Notes: generated from the sequence alone by a model not told the origin. Shown: positions 7,732 to 15,913, counted from the stretch's first letter. The stretch is DNA of 40,468 nt from Salibacterium aidingense DSM 18341 (GCF_000429685.1 NZ_AUCI01000030.1:1-40468); one strand, 5' to 3'. Numbers and translations: made by a program.

Positions 7732-9277
7732 CTGTATCATGAAGGGCGTGTAGCGTGTTTTTTAAATAAAGAGCAAGCAGAAGCAGGAGAATGAATGTGG
7801 TGAGCAGCCCTGCTGCTGTACTTCCGGTGAATCCAAGCACGAGAAAACCGAAAAAGGAAACTGCCGCCATCATCATAGCATACGGCAGCTGGGTAACGAC
7901 ATGGTCGATATGGTGGCTCCCGGCTCCAGTAGAGGAAAGAATTGTAGTGTCTGAAATAGGGGAACAATGATCTCCTAAAATAGCGCCTGCTATCACCGAC
8001 GATAAGAATGGCAGCAGCATCGTAAGATCCAGCACAGCGGCAATTTCTCCGGCAATTGGAAGAAGAATGGTAAAAGTTCCCCAGGAGGTTCCGGTGGAGA
8101 AAGCGATCAAGCCAGCAGTTACAAATAATAATCCTGGAAGAAAGATCGCGGGGATAGATCCATCGAGAAGCCCTGCTATATATTCTCCTGTTTTTAATTC
8201 TGAAATAATGGAAACAATCATCCACGCTAAAATTAAGATGTAAATAGCGGGAAGCATGGAGCGGATGCCGTTCCAACTCGTTTTTGCAAGTCCTGTAAGA
8301 GAGGGACGTTTTGCCGCTGTCAGCATAAAAGAAACAACCAGACCAACCAGTCCTCCCAAAACAAGGGATTGAGCAACGTCTGTTTCTGCAAATACAGAGA
8401 CTACTGTCACTTCCTCTACGGCTTGGATTCCGGTATAAACCATGAGAAAAACAGTGCTGAGGATAAGAGCAGCTATTGGAAGCACCAAATCACGAACTTG
8501 TCCATGGTGTTCATCAAGCGCTGAGGCTTGATGACCAGGTATACCGGCCCGGGATGGATCCAGCAGTTCATGGTGGAGGACCGCTCTTTCTTCATGTGTC
8601 CGCATGGCACCAATATCGAGTTTCCACACGATAACCAGAAACACAAACAGGATGGCGGAAAGTGCATAAAAATTCATTGGAAGCATGGAAATAAAGGCCT
8701 GAAACCCGCTCATCGACACTCCATGCTCCGCCGTAATATCATTTAACAGCGTAATAATATAGGCGCCCCAGCTCGATAACGGAGCAAGGACACAGATTGG
8801 AGCTGCTGCAGAGTCTACAATATAAGCAAGTTTTGCCCGCGAAATCCGGTGTCTATCTGTTAACGGGCGGCTCACCTGCCCCACGGTCAGACTATTAAAA
8901 TAATCATCGATAAAAACGAGGATGCCAAAAATAAAGGTAACCAGCTGGGCGCCTGTCCGGGTTTTCACCCGTTTCAGCGCCCAATTCCCAAAGGCTCTGC
9001 TTCCTCCCGAAAAGCTGATCATAGAAGCCATGATGCCAAGCAGTAAGAGAAATAAAATAATAAATAATTCCCAGTTATTCAGGCTGCCTTCCGTTACAAA
9101 AATGGAAGCAAAGATTTCCCATAATTGCATGATGGAAGGGAATAACGACCAATCATTGAGCAGTAAAGCTCCAATAATAATGCCGGTCCCCAGGGAAGGA
9201 AGTACTTTCCTGGTTGCAATGATCATAGCAAGTGCTAAAAGCGGCGGCAGCAGAGACAAAGCCGTTGGTTCTTCCAT
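7718..9277 (-). CDS. nhaC: Na+/H+ antiporter, NhaC family
   Basis: A 519-residue polytopic membrane protein of the NhaC family, which exchanges cytoplasmic Na+ (or a related cation or dicarboxylate pair, as in MleN) for external H+. ATG at 9277 with GAAAGGAGAAG upstream. About twelve hydrophobic helices; conserved-looking blocks include IFIDDYFNSLTVGQVSRPLTD near residue 125 with acidic residues in a membrane segment, STGTSWGTFTILLPIAGEIA, and AGAILGDHCSPISDTTILSSTGAG near residue 440, which is typical for this superfamily. A polar, His-rich cytoplasmic loop (about residues 228-265) separates the two halves. Single gene with its own terminator. Fits salt and alkali tolerance; exact substrates uncertain. 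Confidence 0.85.
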   Translation of the reverse strand: MEEPTALSLLPPLLALAMIIATRKVLPSLGTGIIIGALLLNDWSLFPSIMQLWEIFASIFVTEGSLNNWELFIILFLLLLGIMASMISFSGGSRAFGNWALKRVKTRTGAQLVTFIFGILVFIDDYFNSLTVGQVSRPLTDRHRISRAKLAYIVDSAAAPICVLAPLSSWGAYIITLLNDITAEHGVSMSGFQAFISMLPMNFYALSAILFVFLVIVWKLDIGAMRTHEERAVLHHELLDPSRAGIPGHQASALDEHHGQVRDLVLPIAALILSTVFLMVYTGIQAVEEVTVVSVFAETDVAQSLVLGGLVGLVVSFMLTAAKRPSLTGLAKTSWNGIRSMLPAIYILILAWMIVSIISELKTGEYIAGLLDGSIPAIFLPGLLFVTAGLIAFSTGTSWGTFTILLPIAGEIAAVLDLTMLLPFLSSVIAGAILGDHCSPISDTTILSSTGAGSHHIDHVVTQLPYAMMMAAVSFFGFLVLGFTGSTAAGLLTTFILLLLLALYLKNTLHALHDTETGS

Positions 9278-9423
9278 TTATTCTTCTCCTTTCTATAAGG
9301 TGTTGCACAGAAAAACCTGGCTGGAAACAATCCCAGTCAGGTGAATACAGGCCGGCTATTCATACGGTGGAATAGAATCACTGGAATTATACCAGCCTTC
9401 TTGCAGCGGGGCAATATCATCTG

Positions 9424-10302
9424 TTATCTCGAGGAAGAGGGATGAAAGACATAGGATTCTATAGCATACGCCACGCCATCGTCATCATGGGAAGTGGTTG
9501 TATGGGTAGCTACCCGTTTTACATCCTCTTCTGCGTTTTCCATGGCAATGCTGACAGCCGCTGCATTAAAAAGGGGCAGATCATTGAAATTATCCCCGAT
9601 GGCAAACGTAGAACCTACGTCCAGGCCGGCATATTCCAGTAAATCCAGGAGCCCTTTCCCTTTTTGAGTATCAGGATGCATGATTTCCAGGTTGTCCCGC
9701 CCGGAAGAGGTAACCGAAATATTGGTAAAGTCTCCCCAGTGCTCCACGCATCGCTGTAGTTTGGGTTCAAGCATGGATAAAATAAGAAACTTATAAACTG
9801 TTATATTTTTTTCTTTTAAAAGCTCAGGAGACGAGAGTTCCTTCATTTCATACTGCTTCCGGTGGCCGTCAGCACGGCGGCGGATCGCTTCTTTTATTTC
9901 TTCTCCCTTTTCTTTATCCTGGGTGTAGATATCAAGGTCATTCATAAAAAAATCCCGCGACCGCGGAGGACTGTAAATCCCGTCGTCTGTGTTAATGTGG
10001 TAGTAGTATTCATTGGTATCAAGCCAGTGGGCGAGATCTATCACATCTTGATAATCCATATAGGATTCTTTCACATGTTCGCCCTGCCACATCACCACAC
10101 CTCCGTTTAAAGAAACGATCCCGTCCGGCACGAGGTTCACGTTTCCCAGTAAGCGTTTTACATCGGAAATACCTCTTCCTGTTGCCACGACAAACTTGTG
10201 TCCTTCTTCCTGCAGGCGCCGCAGTGTTTTTGCATTGTATTCTGATACATAGCCGTCACTGTGAAGAAGCGTACCATCCATATCTATCGCTACTATACTC
10301 AT
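9424..10302 (-). CDS. Cof-type HAD-IIB family hydrolase
   Basis: A 292-residue cytoplasmic HAD phosphatase of the Cof/YwpJ/YxeH class, acting on sugar phosphates, nucleotides or other small phosphoesters. Start taken at ATG 10302, giving MSIVAIDMDGTLLHSDG at once; AAAGGTGA lies 6 bases upstream, and an adjacent ATG at 10305 is equally possible. Motif I is DMDGTLL with nucleophile Asp7 and Asp9; motif II is VVATGRG; motif III and IV are the Lys in MHPDTQKGKGL and GDNFNDLPLF. The C2B-type cap lies between. The 120 bases before 10422 could be read as an N-terminal extension but match nothing in the family. Substrate unknown. Confidence 0.88.
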   Translation of the reverse strand: MSIVAIDMDGTLLHSDGYVSEYNAKTLRRLQEEGHKFVVATGRGISDVKRLLGNVNLVPDGIVSLNGGVVMWQGEHVKESYMDYQDVIDLAHWLDTNEYYYHINTDDGIYSPPRSRDFFMNDLDIYTQDKEKGEEIKEAIRRRADGHRKQYEMKELSSPELLKEKNITVYKFLILSMLEPKLQRCVEHWGDFTNISVTSSGRDNLEIMHPDTQKGKGLLDLLEYAGLDVGSTFAIGDNFNDLPLFNAAAVSIAMENAEEDVKRVATHTTTSHDDDGVAYAIESYVFHPSSSR

Positions 10303-10403
10303 CATCGTCACCTTTTCATTTAAACATAATGTCGAGAAATATTTTATCATATTATATTCTGAGAAGCCCGCATTTTGTTGAAATCGGCAGACGATGAAAA
10401 TGA

Positions 10404-10432
10404 TTGACGAAACGACATTCATTGGATATAAT
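10404..10432 (+). promoter_or_regulatory. SigA promoter of the riboswitch-purine permease unit
   Basis: TTGACG (10404-10409), 17-base spacer, TATAAT (10427-10432), directly upstream of the riboswitch. Confidence 0.85.
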
Positions 10433-10452
10433 CCTTAACGGAATGAAATATT

Positions 10453-10553
10453 ACCTCGTATAGCCCGGACAAAAAGGGTCCGGGGTTTCTACTGGAAACC
10501 GATAAATTTCCGGCTACGGGTCTTCCTTTTTATAGGAGACTCGTAGCTTTTTT
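10453..10553 (+). ncRNA. Guanine-type purine riboswitch with terminator
   Basis: The aptamer (10453-10521) shows the purine pattern: P1 5' strand ACCTCGTA, TAGCCCGGAC and GTCCGGG (P2), the core GTTTCTAC, P3 arms around CCGATAAAT, and CGGCTACGGGT closing P1. The discriminating base in GGCTACG is C (position 74 of the family), which pairs with guanine or hypoxanthine; the adenine class has U. CTACGGGTCT (10514-10523) also pairs with AGACTCGTAG (10537-10546), followed by a T run: a terminator sharing the P1 3' strand, so ligand binding would switch transcription off. It fits the downstream NCS2 permease. Confidence 0.93.
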
Positions 10554-10587
10554 CATTGTATCAGAAAATATGTAATGGCAGCGTTTT

Positions 10588-10882
10588 GAGGTCCAGCTTC
10601 AGCGCCCATCCGCTCGGAGGCCCAATGGATTTGGGTCAGTTCGGCGTTGTCACAGGACGTGGCGCTCTTAGGCGAACATCGATAAGGTTCTTCTATTAAG
10701 ACCGCGAACGTCCTGTTCCGGGCGTTGGAGCGTGGAAGGGACTCTGGACGGCAGGCAGCTCTCGCACCGTAGAAGAATCGTTGCCTACAAGCCCCCGCGT
10801 CCTATAGGGAACGGCGGCACAGCGTCTCCTGTACGTCGCAGAACCTGTCGCGGCTTCCCAAGACGTTTGGCTTTTCTTATAG
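10588..10882 (-). repeat. Dispersed structured intergenic repeat, copy 2, inserted between riboswitch and permease gene
   Basis: Reverse orientation copy of 2029-2230. On the minus strand it has CCGCGACAGGTTCTGCG, then a block absent from copy 1 (about 90 bases around 10700-10800), then GTGACAACGCCGAACTGACCC and GCCTCCGAGCGGATGGGCGC ending in TGAAGCTGGACCTC. The stem arms GTTCG/CGAAC and CAC/GTG flanking GTCC are kept. It fills nearly all of the 345 bases between the riboswitch terminator and the start codon of the permease gene and would be in its 5' leader. Confidence 0.8.
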
Positions 10883-10899
10883 AAAGAAGGGATGTATAG

Positions 10900-12162
10900 A
10901 TGTTTCATATGGCAGCACAGGGAACGACATGGAAGCAGGAAATCACTGCTGGTCTTACATCATTTTTTACGATTGCTTATATCCTTGTCGTGAACCCTGC
11001 TATTTTGGCGGATACCGGGATGCCCTATTCGTATGCGCTTCTGGCCACGGTGCTTGTCACTGTTATTGGATGCTTTCTAATTGGAGTGTGGGGAAATGCA
11101 CCGATTGTTTTAACGCCGGGCATGGGGATAAATGCGTTTTTCACGTATACCATTGTAGAAGGCTTTGGGTTGACATGGCAGCAGGGGCTGGCAGCTGTAT
11201 TTGCAGCTGGCTGCGTCTTTTTTATCGCTGCCGTAACACCGCTTGCCGGACAACTTACATCAGCTGTGCCCGAATCGTTGAAGCTGGGAATTACCGTAGG
11301 GATTGGAATGTTTCTTTCGTTTATCGGCCTGCAGAAAGGCGGTCTGATTGCCGCAGACGAGGATACATTTGTGACACTTGGCTCTTTATCTTCGTCTCTG
11401 CCTTTATTAACGATATTCGGTCTGATCCTAACGCTGGCTCTGTTTGTTCGAAAGGTGAAAGGAAGTTTTCTTATTGGAATAACAGTAACGACAGTTGCAG
11501 GTCTGTTCTTTGGAATAGAGGGAGAACAGGCGGGAACGCATGTTTCTTTTTCCGGCTATGGTTCCATGCTGAAGGCGCTCGACTTCAGCGGCTGGCTGGA
11601 GCTTTCCTTTTGGGTATCGGTATTTTCGCTAACGATCATTATCATGTTTGAAAGCATGGGCTTGTTACAGGGGATGCTCCCGGATCAGAATAAATTTTCG
11701 AGATCCTACCAGGCTTCCGCTATCGCTGCATTGTCAGCCGGAGTATTGGGTACCTCCCCTACGATACCAACAGTAGAAAGTGCTTCAGGAATAGCAGAAG
11801 GGGGGAGGACCGGAGTGACAGCTATCGTAGTCGGCGTGTTGTTTGCTCTCTCGCTTTTATTCGCCCCTTTCTTCACGAGCATTCCGGAAGGAGCGATTGC
11901 GCCGGTTTTAGTTATTGTCGGAGGGCTGATGGTACAGGAAATCCGCCATATTACGTTTCATGACATGTCGGAATGGTTTCCCGCTTATTTAATTATTGGG
12001 CTCATTCCGCTGACTTCTTCCATTGCAGATGGCATCGCATTTGGGTTTATCGCATATCCGCTGCTGAAATTAGCGCTTGGTCGTCCGAGGGCTGTTTCCC
12101 CGCTGATGTATATGATCTCCGGCCTGTTTCTGTTAAATTATATTCTTCTTCTGGGACTTTAA
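10900..12162 (+). CDS. pbuG: NCS2/AzgA-family purine permease (guanine/hypoxanthine, PbuG-like)
   Basis: A 420-residue membrane transporter of the AzgA branch of NCS2, which imports guanine and hypoxanthine (PbuG) or adenine (PbuO) with H+. ATG at 10900 with AGAAAGAAGG 9 bases upstream. Landmarks: FFTIAYILVVNPAILADTGM, the substrate-site region TPGMGINAFFTYTIV, and GTSPTIPTVESASGIAEGGRTG. Twelve or more helices as in the family. The guanine-type riboswitch upstream makes guanine/hypoxanthine the better guess. No terminator separates it from the small gene at 12217, so the two may be cotranscribed. Confidence 0.92.
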   Translation: MFHMAAQGTTWKQEITAGLTSFFTIAYILVVNPAILADTGMPYSYALLATVLVTVIGCFLIGVWGNAPIVLTPGMGINAFFTYTIVEGFGLTWQQGLAAVFAAGCVFFIAAVTPLAGQLTSAVPESLKLGITVGIGMFLSFIGLQKGGLIAADEDTFVTLGSLSSSLPLLTIFGLILTLALFVRKVKGSFLIGITVTTVAGLFFGIEGEQAGTHVSFSGYGSMLKALDFSGWLELSFWVSVFSLTIIIMFESMGLLQGMLPDQNKFSRSYQASAIAALSAGVLGTSPTIPTVESASGIAEGGRTGVTAIVVGVLFALSLLFAPFFTSIPEGAIAPVLVIVGGLMVQEIRHITFHDMSEWFPAYLIIGLIPLTSSIADGIAFGFIAYPLLKLALGRPRAVSPLMYMISGLFLLNYILLLGL

Positions 12163-12216
12163 GGTCTGCACTCTCTTATATGTAATGCATAGGCTGAAAG
12201 AAAAAGGGGGGCTCTT

Positions 12217-12528
12217 ATGAGAAACAGTCGCGATAAACATAGTGCATCTCTGCCCCCCTATACGATGTCAGATTTATTTCAGGGGGAAAATCTTGATATT
12301 ATTGCTGCCGTTTTGCTTATCACCGGTAAGCTGAGGGTGAATTCAGCAGAACTCTACCGCGGAGAGCCTACCGTATTAGTTACCCTCATTGGGGAATATA
12401 GAAAAAGCTCTTCCTCCAAATCAGAAAAACTGGCAGCTTTTTTGGAAGAAAACGGGGATATGACCGTGGATGATGTTTTACATGCTGTCCGCCGCCGGAT
12501 GCAGGAAGAAGGGGGGACGGATTTCTGA
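12217..12528 (+). CDS. Small protein of unknown function downstream of the purine permease
   Basis: A 103-residue soluble protein I do not recognise. ATG at 12217 with AAAAAGGGGGG upstream. It has a basic Ser-rich start, a hydrophobic helix-like part (LDIIAAVLLITGKLRVNSAEL, residues about 26-46) and an acidic/basic C-terminus (FLEENGDMTVDDVLHAVRRR). The hydrophobic part is too broken by charges to be a clear membrane span. It shares the transcript of the permease and overlaps the micro-ORF that follows. Confidence 0.6.
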   Translation: MRNSRDKHSASLPPYTMSDLFQGENLDIIAAVLLITGKLRVNSAELYRGEPTVLVTLIGEYRKSSSSKSEKLAAFLEENGDMTVDDVLHAVRRRMQEEGGTDF

Positions 12529-12626
12529 TTAATAATGGTTTGATCTTTGTCGCTCTGCTGCTGCTTCTCATCTTTGGTTCAACGAAGATCCAAGGGTTAA
12601 CGACCAGTCCTGAATTCTTTGAATAA
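12525..12626 (+). CDS. TatA-like micro-ORF (about 28-33 residues)
   Basis: A reading frame overlapping the previous stop codon by four bases encodes INNGLIFVALLLLLIFGSTK and a 12-residue polar tail ending EFFE. Start is uncertain: CTG at 12525 (8 bases after a GGGGGG tract), ATT at 12528, or TTG at 12540. The single helix followed by F-G-x-x-K-I looks like the start of TatA (normally FGPKKL), but there is no long amphipathic helix. It could be a translationally coupled membrane micropeptide or a chance ORF. Confidence 0.3.
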   Translation: MINNGLIFVALLLLLIFGSTKIQGLTTSPEFFE

Positions 12627-12627
12627 G

Positions 12628-12667
12628 AAAAAACAGCGGAAGGAAGCATTCCCTCCGCTGTTTTTTT
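12628..12667. terminator. Bidirectional terminator between the purine operon and prfC
   Basis: AACAGCGGA and TCCGCTGTT arms with A and T runs on both sides; it overlaps the prfC stop codon and serves both convergent units. Confidence 0.85.
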
Positions 12668-14249
12668 AACCTATAAAAGAATTCTCATGGAATACGAGAT
12701 TAGGATATTTTTCTTTGGCCATGTTCATCTGGAACTCATTATCAAATAAAGCAACAAGTTTTTCATCTCGATCCACGGCCAGGTTCCTCTGTTTTTTCTT
12801 GAACTGTTCCAGCTCTTCCGTGTCTCCGCTGATCCAGCGGGCGATGGAGAAGGGGAGATGCTCCATTCTGATGTCGGCTTTATATTCATGTTTGAGCCGG
12901 TGTTCCAGCACTTCAAATTGAAGTTCTCCTACCACTCCGATAATCTGCTGTTCCGGATAACGGTTATACGTGTGGAAGAGCTGGATGGCTCCTTCTTCCG
13001 TCAACTGCTGGAGCCCTTTTTCAAACGATTTATGCTTCATCGCGTCTTTGACCGAAATGGCAGCGAAATGTTCCGGTGAAAAGTGAGGCATTTCAGCAAA
13101 TTGAAATGTCCCTTTTTCCGCAAGAGTGTCTCCGATGCGGAAGGTCCCCGGATCAAACAGGCCGATGATATCCCCGGCATACGCCTCCTGAACAATACTG
13201 CGGTCTTGTGCCAAAAATTGAGTCGGCTGAGCCAGGCGCATCGTTTTATTTAGCCGGACGTGGTTCACATTCATGCCTTGCGTATATTTTCCTGACGTGA
13301 TCCGCATAAAAGCAATCCGGTCCCGGTGTTTGGGGTTCATATTCGCCTGAATTTTAAAGATGAACCCGGAAAACAGGTCTTGTACAGGCTCTACCACTCC
13401 CTGATCACTTTCTCTTCCGACCGGAGAAGGGGCAAAGTACAGAAAATGTTCCAAAAAGTTCTGCACACCGAAGTTCGAAATGGCACTCCCAAAAAATACC
13501 GGTGTCAGTTCCCCTTGAAATATTTTGTCTTCATCGTAAGGGTCCCCGGCGACATCAAGCAGTTCAATTTCTTCCCGGAACTGGGCCAGGAACGATGGAT
13601 CGACCAATTCATCAAGAATAGGGTCCTCCGGTCCAGAAGTTTGCTTTACTTCAACATCGGAAGGATTTTCCGAGTTAAAGAGTTCCACTTTTTTAGAATG
13701 CCGGTCATAAATCCCGTAAAAATTCTGGCCCATGCCGATCGGCCAGTTCATCGGATAGGAACGGATACCGAGTATTTCTTCCATTTCTTCCATTAACTCA
13801 AATGGATCCCTTACTTCCCGGTCTAATTTGTTGATAAACGTAAAAATCGGGATGCCGCGCATGCTGCAGACTTTAAATAATTTCTCTGTTTGCGCCTCCA
13901 CCCCTTTGGCTGCGTCAATAAGCATTGTTGCCGAATCGGCCGCAGTCAAGGTGCGGTACGTGTCTTCACTGAAATCTTCGTGGCCCGGGGTATCCAGAAT
14001 GTTAATATGATGATCCTTATAGTGGAACTCTAACACGGAACTTGTGACAGAAATCCCACGTTGTTTTTCTATTTCCATCCAGTCACTGGTGGCGTGTTTT
14101 GTATTTTTCTTCCCTTTAACGGACCCCGCTTCCCGGATCGCTCCTCCAAAATAAAGAAGCTTTTCCGTTAACGTTGTTTTTCCGGCATCGGGGTGGGAGA
14201 TAATCGCAAAGGTTTTGCGGGAGGTGATTTCTTCCTGTAACTTACTCAT
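12666..14249 (-). CDS. prfC: Peptide chain release factor 3
   Basis: A 527-residue translational GTPase, RF3, which recycles RF1/RF2 from the ribosome after termination. ATG at 14249. The G domain is complete: P-loop HPDAGKTT (residues 19-26), switch I with EKQRGISVTSSV, DTPGHEDFSEDT (G3) and NKLDRE (G4). The RF3-specific region between G1 and switch I (AGSVKGKKNTKHATSDWMEI) separates it from EF-G. Domains II and III follow to the usual family length. RF3 is patchily present in Bacillales (I believe absent from B. subtilis 168). Single gene with a probable promoter at 14287-14315. Confidence 0.97.
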   Translation of the reverse strand: MSKLQEEITSRKTFAIISHPDAGKTTLTEKLLYFGGAIREAGSVKGKKNTKHATSDWMEIEKQRGISVTSSVLEFHYKDHHINILDTPGHEDFSEDTYRTLTAADSATMLIDAAKGVEAQTEKLFKVCSMRGIPIFTFINKLDREVRDPFELMEEMEEILGIRSYPMNWPIGMGQNFYGIYDRHSKKVELFNSENPSDVEVKQTSGPEDPILDELVDPSFLAQFREEIELLDVAGDPYDEDKIFQGELTPVFFGSAISNFGVQNFLEHFLYFAPSPVGRESDQGVVEPVQDLFSGFIFKIQANMNPKHRDRIAFMRITSGKYTQGMNVNHVRLNKTMRLAQPTQFLAQDRSIVQEAYAGDIIGLFDPGTFRIGDTLAEKGTFQFAEMPHFSPEHFAAISVKDAMKHKSFEKGLQQLTEEGAIQLFHTYNRYPEQQIIGVVGELQFEVLEHRLKHEYKADIRMEHLPFSIARWISGDTEELEQFKKKQRNLAVDRDEKLVALFDNEFQMNMAKEKYPNLVFHENSFIG

Positions 14250-14286
14250 CTCATAACCCTTTCTACGTATAACATTTAACCCTTCT

Positions 14287-14315
14287 ATAATAAATAATTC
14301 CTTCTAACGAAACAA
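14287..14315 (-). promoter_or_regulatory. SigA-like promoter of prfC
   Basis: On the minus strand TTGTTT, 17-base spacer, TATTAT, about 40 bases before the start codon. The remaining gap 14316-14521 shows no gene. Confidence 0.5.
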
Positions 14316-14521
14316 TACATTCCCAGACCCTCCACCAAAAAAGAGTCAGTAGCAAATTATTTCTCCTGAAAGACGAACCTTACGTGACACGACGGAAGCT
14401 GGGAAACAGTCCGCATGTGCCTATGAATTCAGTTCATAGGAAAAAAGGCAGGGCTGGAACAGCGATCATTCAGCAGTATACTCCTTTCCTATAGGGGATG
14501 TAAGAGGGCAGAGGCGGCATG

Positions 14522-14581
14522 AAAAATCCGAACGATGCCGAATTCTAAACATAGAATCTAAGATGGTCGTTCGGATTTTTA
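14522..14581 (-). terminator. Terminator after the RsbR paralogue
   Basis: AAAAATCCGAACGA and its exact complement at 14567-14580, with an inner ATTCTA/TAGAAT stem; a long, near-perfect hairpin that could work in both directions. Confidence 0.7.
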
Positions 14582-14618
14582 TTCGACCTATATGATTTTG
14601 GCCCAGAGTCTATAGAAT

Positions 14619-15464
14619 TTATGTATTGGAAACAGTGTGCTGCTGCAGGGCCTGTTCCAATGTTAAAAATTTGGATACCTGCTTAAAACTGATGCCCAGC
14701 TGTACGATTGTCTGAGAGAGCTCCGGCCTCATACCGGATATACTTGTATCAATCCCAAGGAGCTGCAGGGCTTCGATCAGTTGATTTAAATGCTGGGCAA
14801 ACCAAGTATTTATCGTGTTAATCCCCGATAAGTCTATAATTAAATACGACAATTCCAGTTCGGTAGCCCGCTCCAGCGTACGTTCCTGCAGAAATTCAGA
14901 TCGTTCATCATCCATATCTCCAATGAGCGGAAGTACAGCTGTGCCCTGCTTAATTGGAACAACAGGAACAGAAATTTCCTGCATCTCCTGTTTGGCCCGT
15001 TCTAATGCCGTAATGTGCTGGTGCAGAAAGGTGTAGCTGAACGCATGGGCAGCTTTGTCCAAAAGAGATTCAAACTGACTGTATATAAAGAAGGAATCAT
15101 GCAGGGTTAAATCGAATTCGAGGCATTTTCTTTCAATCGTGCTGGTAAGTACTTCACGGAATTGAGGAATAACCTCTAACGCCGTGGAAAGGGAAACTTC
15201 ATTGCTTAAACAGTAAGCTGCTGCTTTCTCTCCCCACGCTCTAATCTCTTCTTTTAAATCCGGTGATTCCGGAGACTTGTCATGAATCCCTTCCCCAATG
15301 GTCTGAAATAACTCTTTGTTTAATTCTAAAAAATAATCGTTGTTGCGGGTGAAGTGAAATCTTTCATCTAAATGCTGGAGCTGATGCATCTGTTCCTTTA
15401 AATCTTCCGTATTTTTCAGTATGTCTTCCCCGATTTTTTGAAATGTCTGGTCTCGGTTAACCAT
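14619..15464 (-). CDS. Stand-alone RsbR paralogue (stressosome component)
   Basis: A 281-residue RsbR-family protein, unlinked from the sigB operon. The N-terminal 160 residues are helical (globin-like sensor domain in the family); a STAS domain follows from about residue 168 (VPVVPIKQGTAVLPLIGDMD). Compared with the operon-encoded RsbR (30474-31295), the second phospho-threonine site is kept (Thr220 in INTINTWFAQ), but the first, Thr172 in GTIDTER of that protein, is Asp186 here (GDMDDER). In B. subtilis such paralogues join RsbRA and RsbS in the stressosome and sense different inputs. A SigB-like promoter lies upstream, implying feedback. Divergent from a small lipoprotein gene. Confidence 0.88.
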   Translation of the reverse strand: MVNRDQTFQKIGEDILKNTEDLKEQMHQLQHLDERFHFTRNNDYFLELNKELFQTIGEGIHDKSPESPDLKEEIRAWGEKAAAYCLSNEVSLSTALEVIPQFREVLTSTIERKCLEFDLTLHDSFFIYSQFESLLDKAAHAFSYTFLHQHITALERAKQEMQEISVPVVPIKQGTAVLPLIGDMDDERSEFLQERTLERATELELSYLIIDLSGINTINTWFAQHLNQLIEALQLLGIDTSISGMRPELSQTIVQLGISFKQVSKFLTLEQALQQHTVSNT

Positions 15465-15527
15465 CCTATCTAACTCCTGTTCTTCTAAAGATTCATCTGT
15501 AAAAACAAAAGCATATCTTATTAATAA

Positions 15528-15551
15528 TACCCTTTATTTTAATTTTAAAAC
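15528..15551 (-). promoter_or_regulatory. Candidate SigB promoter of the RsbR paralogue
   Basis: On the minus strand GTTTTA (15546-15551), 12-base spacer, GGGTAT (15528-15533); SigB consensus is GTTTAA-N12-15-GGGTAT. Confidence 0.5.
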
Positions 15552-15639
15552 ATAGAAAGAGCAAAAAAAGCAAACAAATGAGAAAATTTCGTAGAAATGT
15601 GGAAGGGTTCTATAAAAATGTAAAAGTTCTTTATTTTTG

Positions 15640-15665
15640 ATTTAAATGGAGTGCCGCTGTGGTAT
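15640..15665 (+). promoter_or_regulatory. Candidate SigB promoter of the small lipoprotein
   Basis: ATTTAA (15640-15645), 14-base spacer, TGGTAT (15660-15665): 10 of 12 consensus bases, with the right spacing, 68 bases before the start codon and divergent from the previous site. Confidence 0.45.
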
Positions 15666-15732
15666 CTTTTAACTAAAGCAAGAGATGAACGTAGCCGTTC
15701 ATGCTCTTCCATTATACAAAGGAGGAATAAAG

Positions 15733-15867
15733 ATGAGCAAAAAAATGTTGTATGCTTTATTGACCGGAGTATTGACAGTTAGTGTCCTGGGGGCTTGCGG
15801 TGACACAGAAGGTGAAGATCCAACAATGGAAGAGGATCCAGCAATGGAAGAAGACATGGAAGGTTAA
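15733..15867 (+). CDS. Tiny acidic lipoprotein
   Basis: A 44-residue predicted lipoprotein. ATG at 15733 (MSKKMLYALLTGVLTVSVLG) follows AAAGGAGGAATAAAG, one of the strongest ribosome sites in the window. Lipobox LGAC with lipidated Cys at residue 22, so the mature peptide has only about 23 residues, nearly all acidic with a DPxMEED repeat. It would sit on the outer face of the membrane. Bracketed by a SigB-like promoter and a strong terminator, so it is a self-contained gene. Function unknown; stress-induced small lipoproteins of this shape are common in Bacillaceae. Confidence 0.7.
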   Translation: MSKKMLYALLTGVLTVSVLGACGDTEGEDPTMEEDPAMEEDMEG

Positions 15868-15881
15868 ACAAGATGAAGCAG

Positions 15882-15913
15882 AAAGCGCTGCCGGACCGGC
15901 AGCGCTTTTTTTG
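15882..15913 (+). terminator. Terminator after the tiny lipoprotein
   Basis: AAAGCGCTGCCGG and CCGGCAGCGCTTT around a single A, followed by a T run. The next stretch, 15914-16247, shows no convincing gene. Confidence 0.9.

Noticed and set aside
10696-10908. Minus-strand frame across the repeat before the purine permease gene
   Set aside because: It is a translation of the dispersed structured repeat; low-complexity and without homology-like features.
13326-13796. 156-codon plus-strand frame inside prfC
   Set aside because: Antisense shadow of a strongly conserved GTPase gene with no ribosome site.
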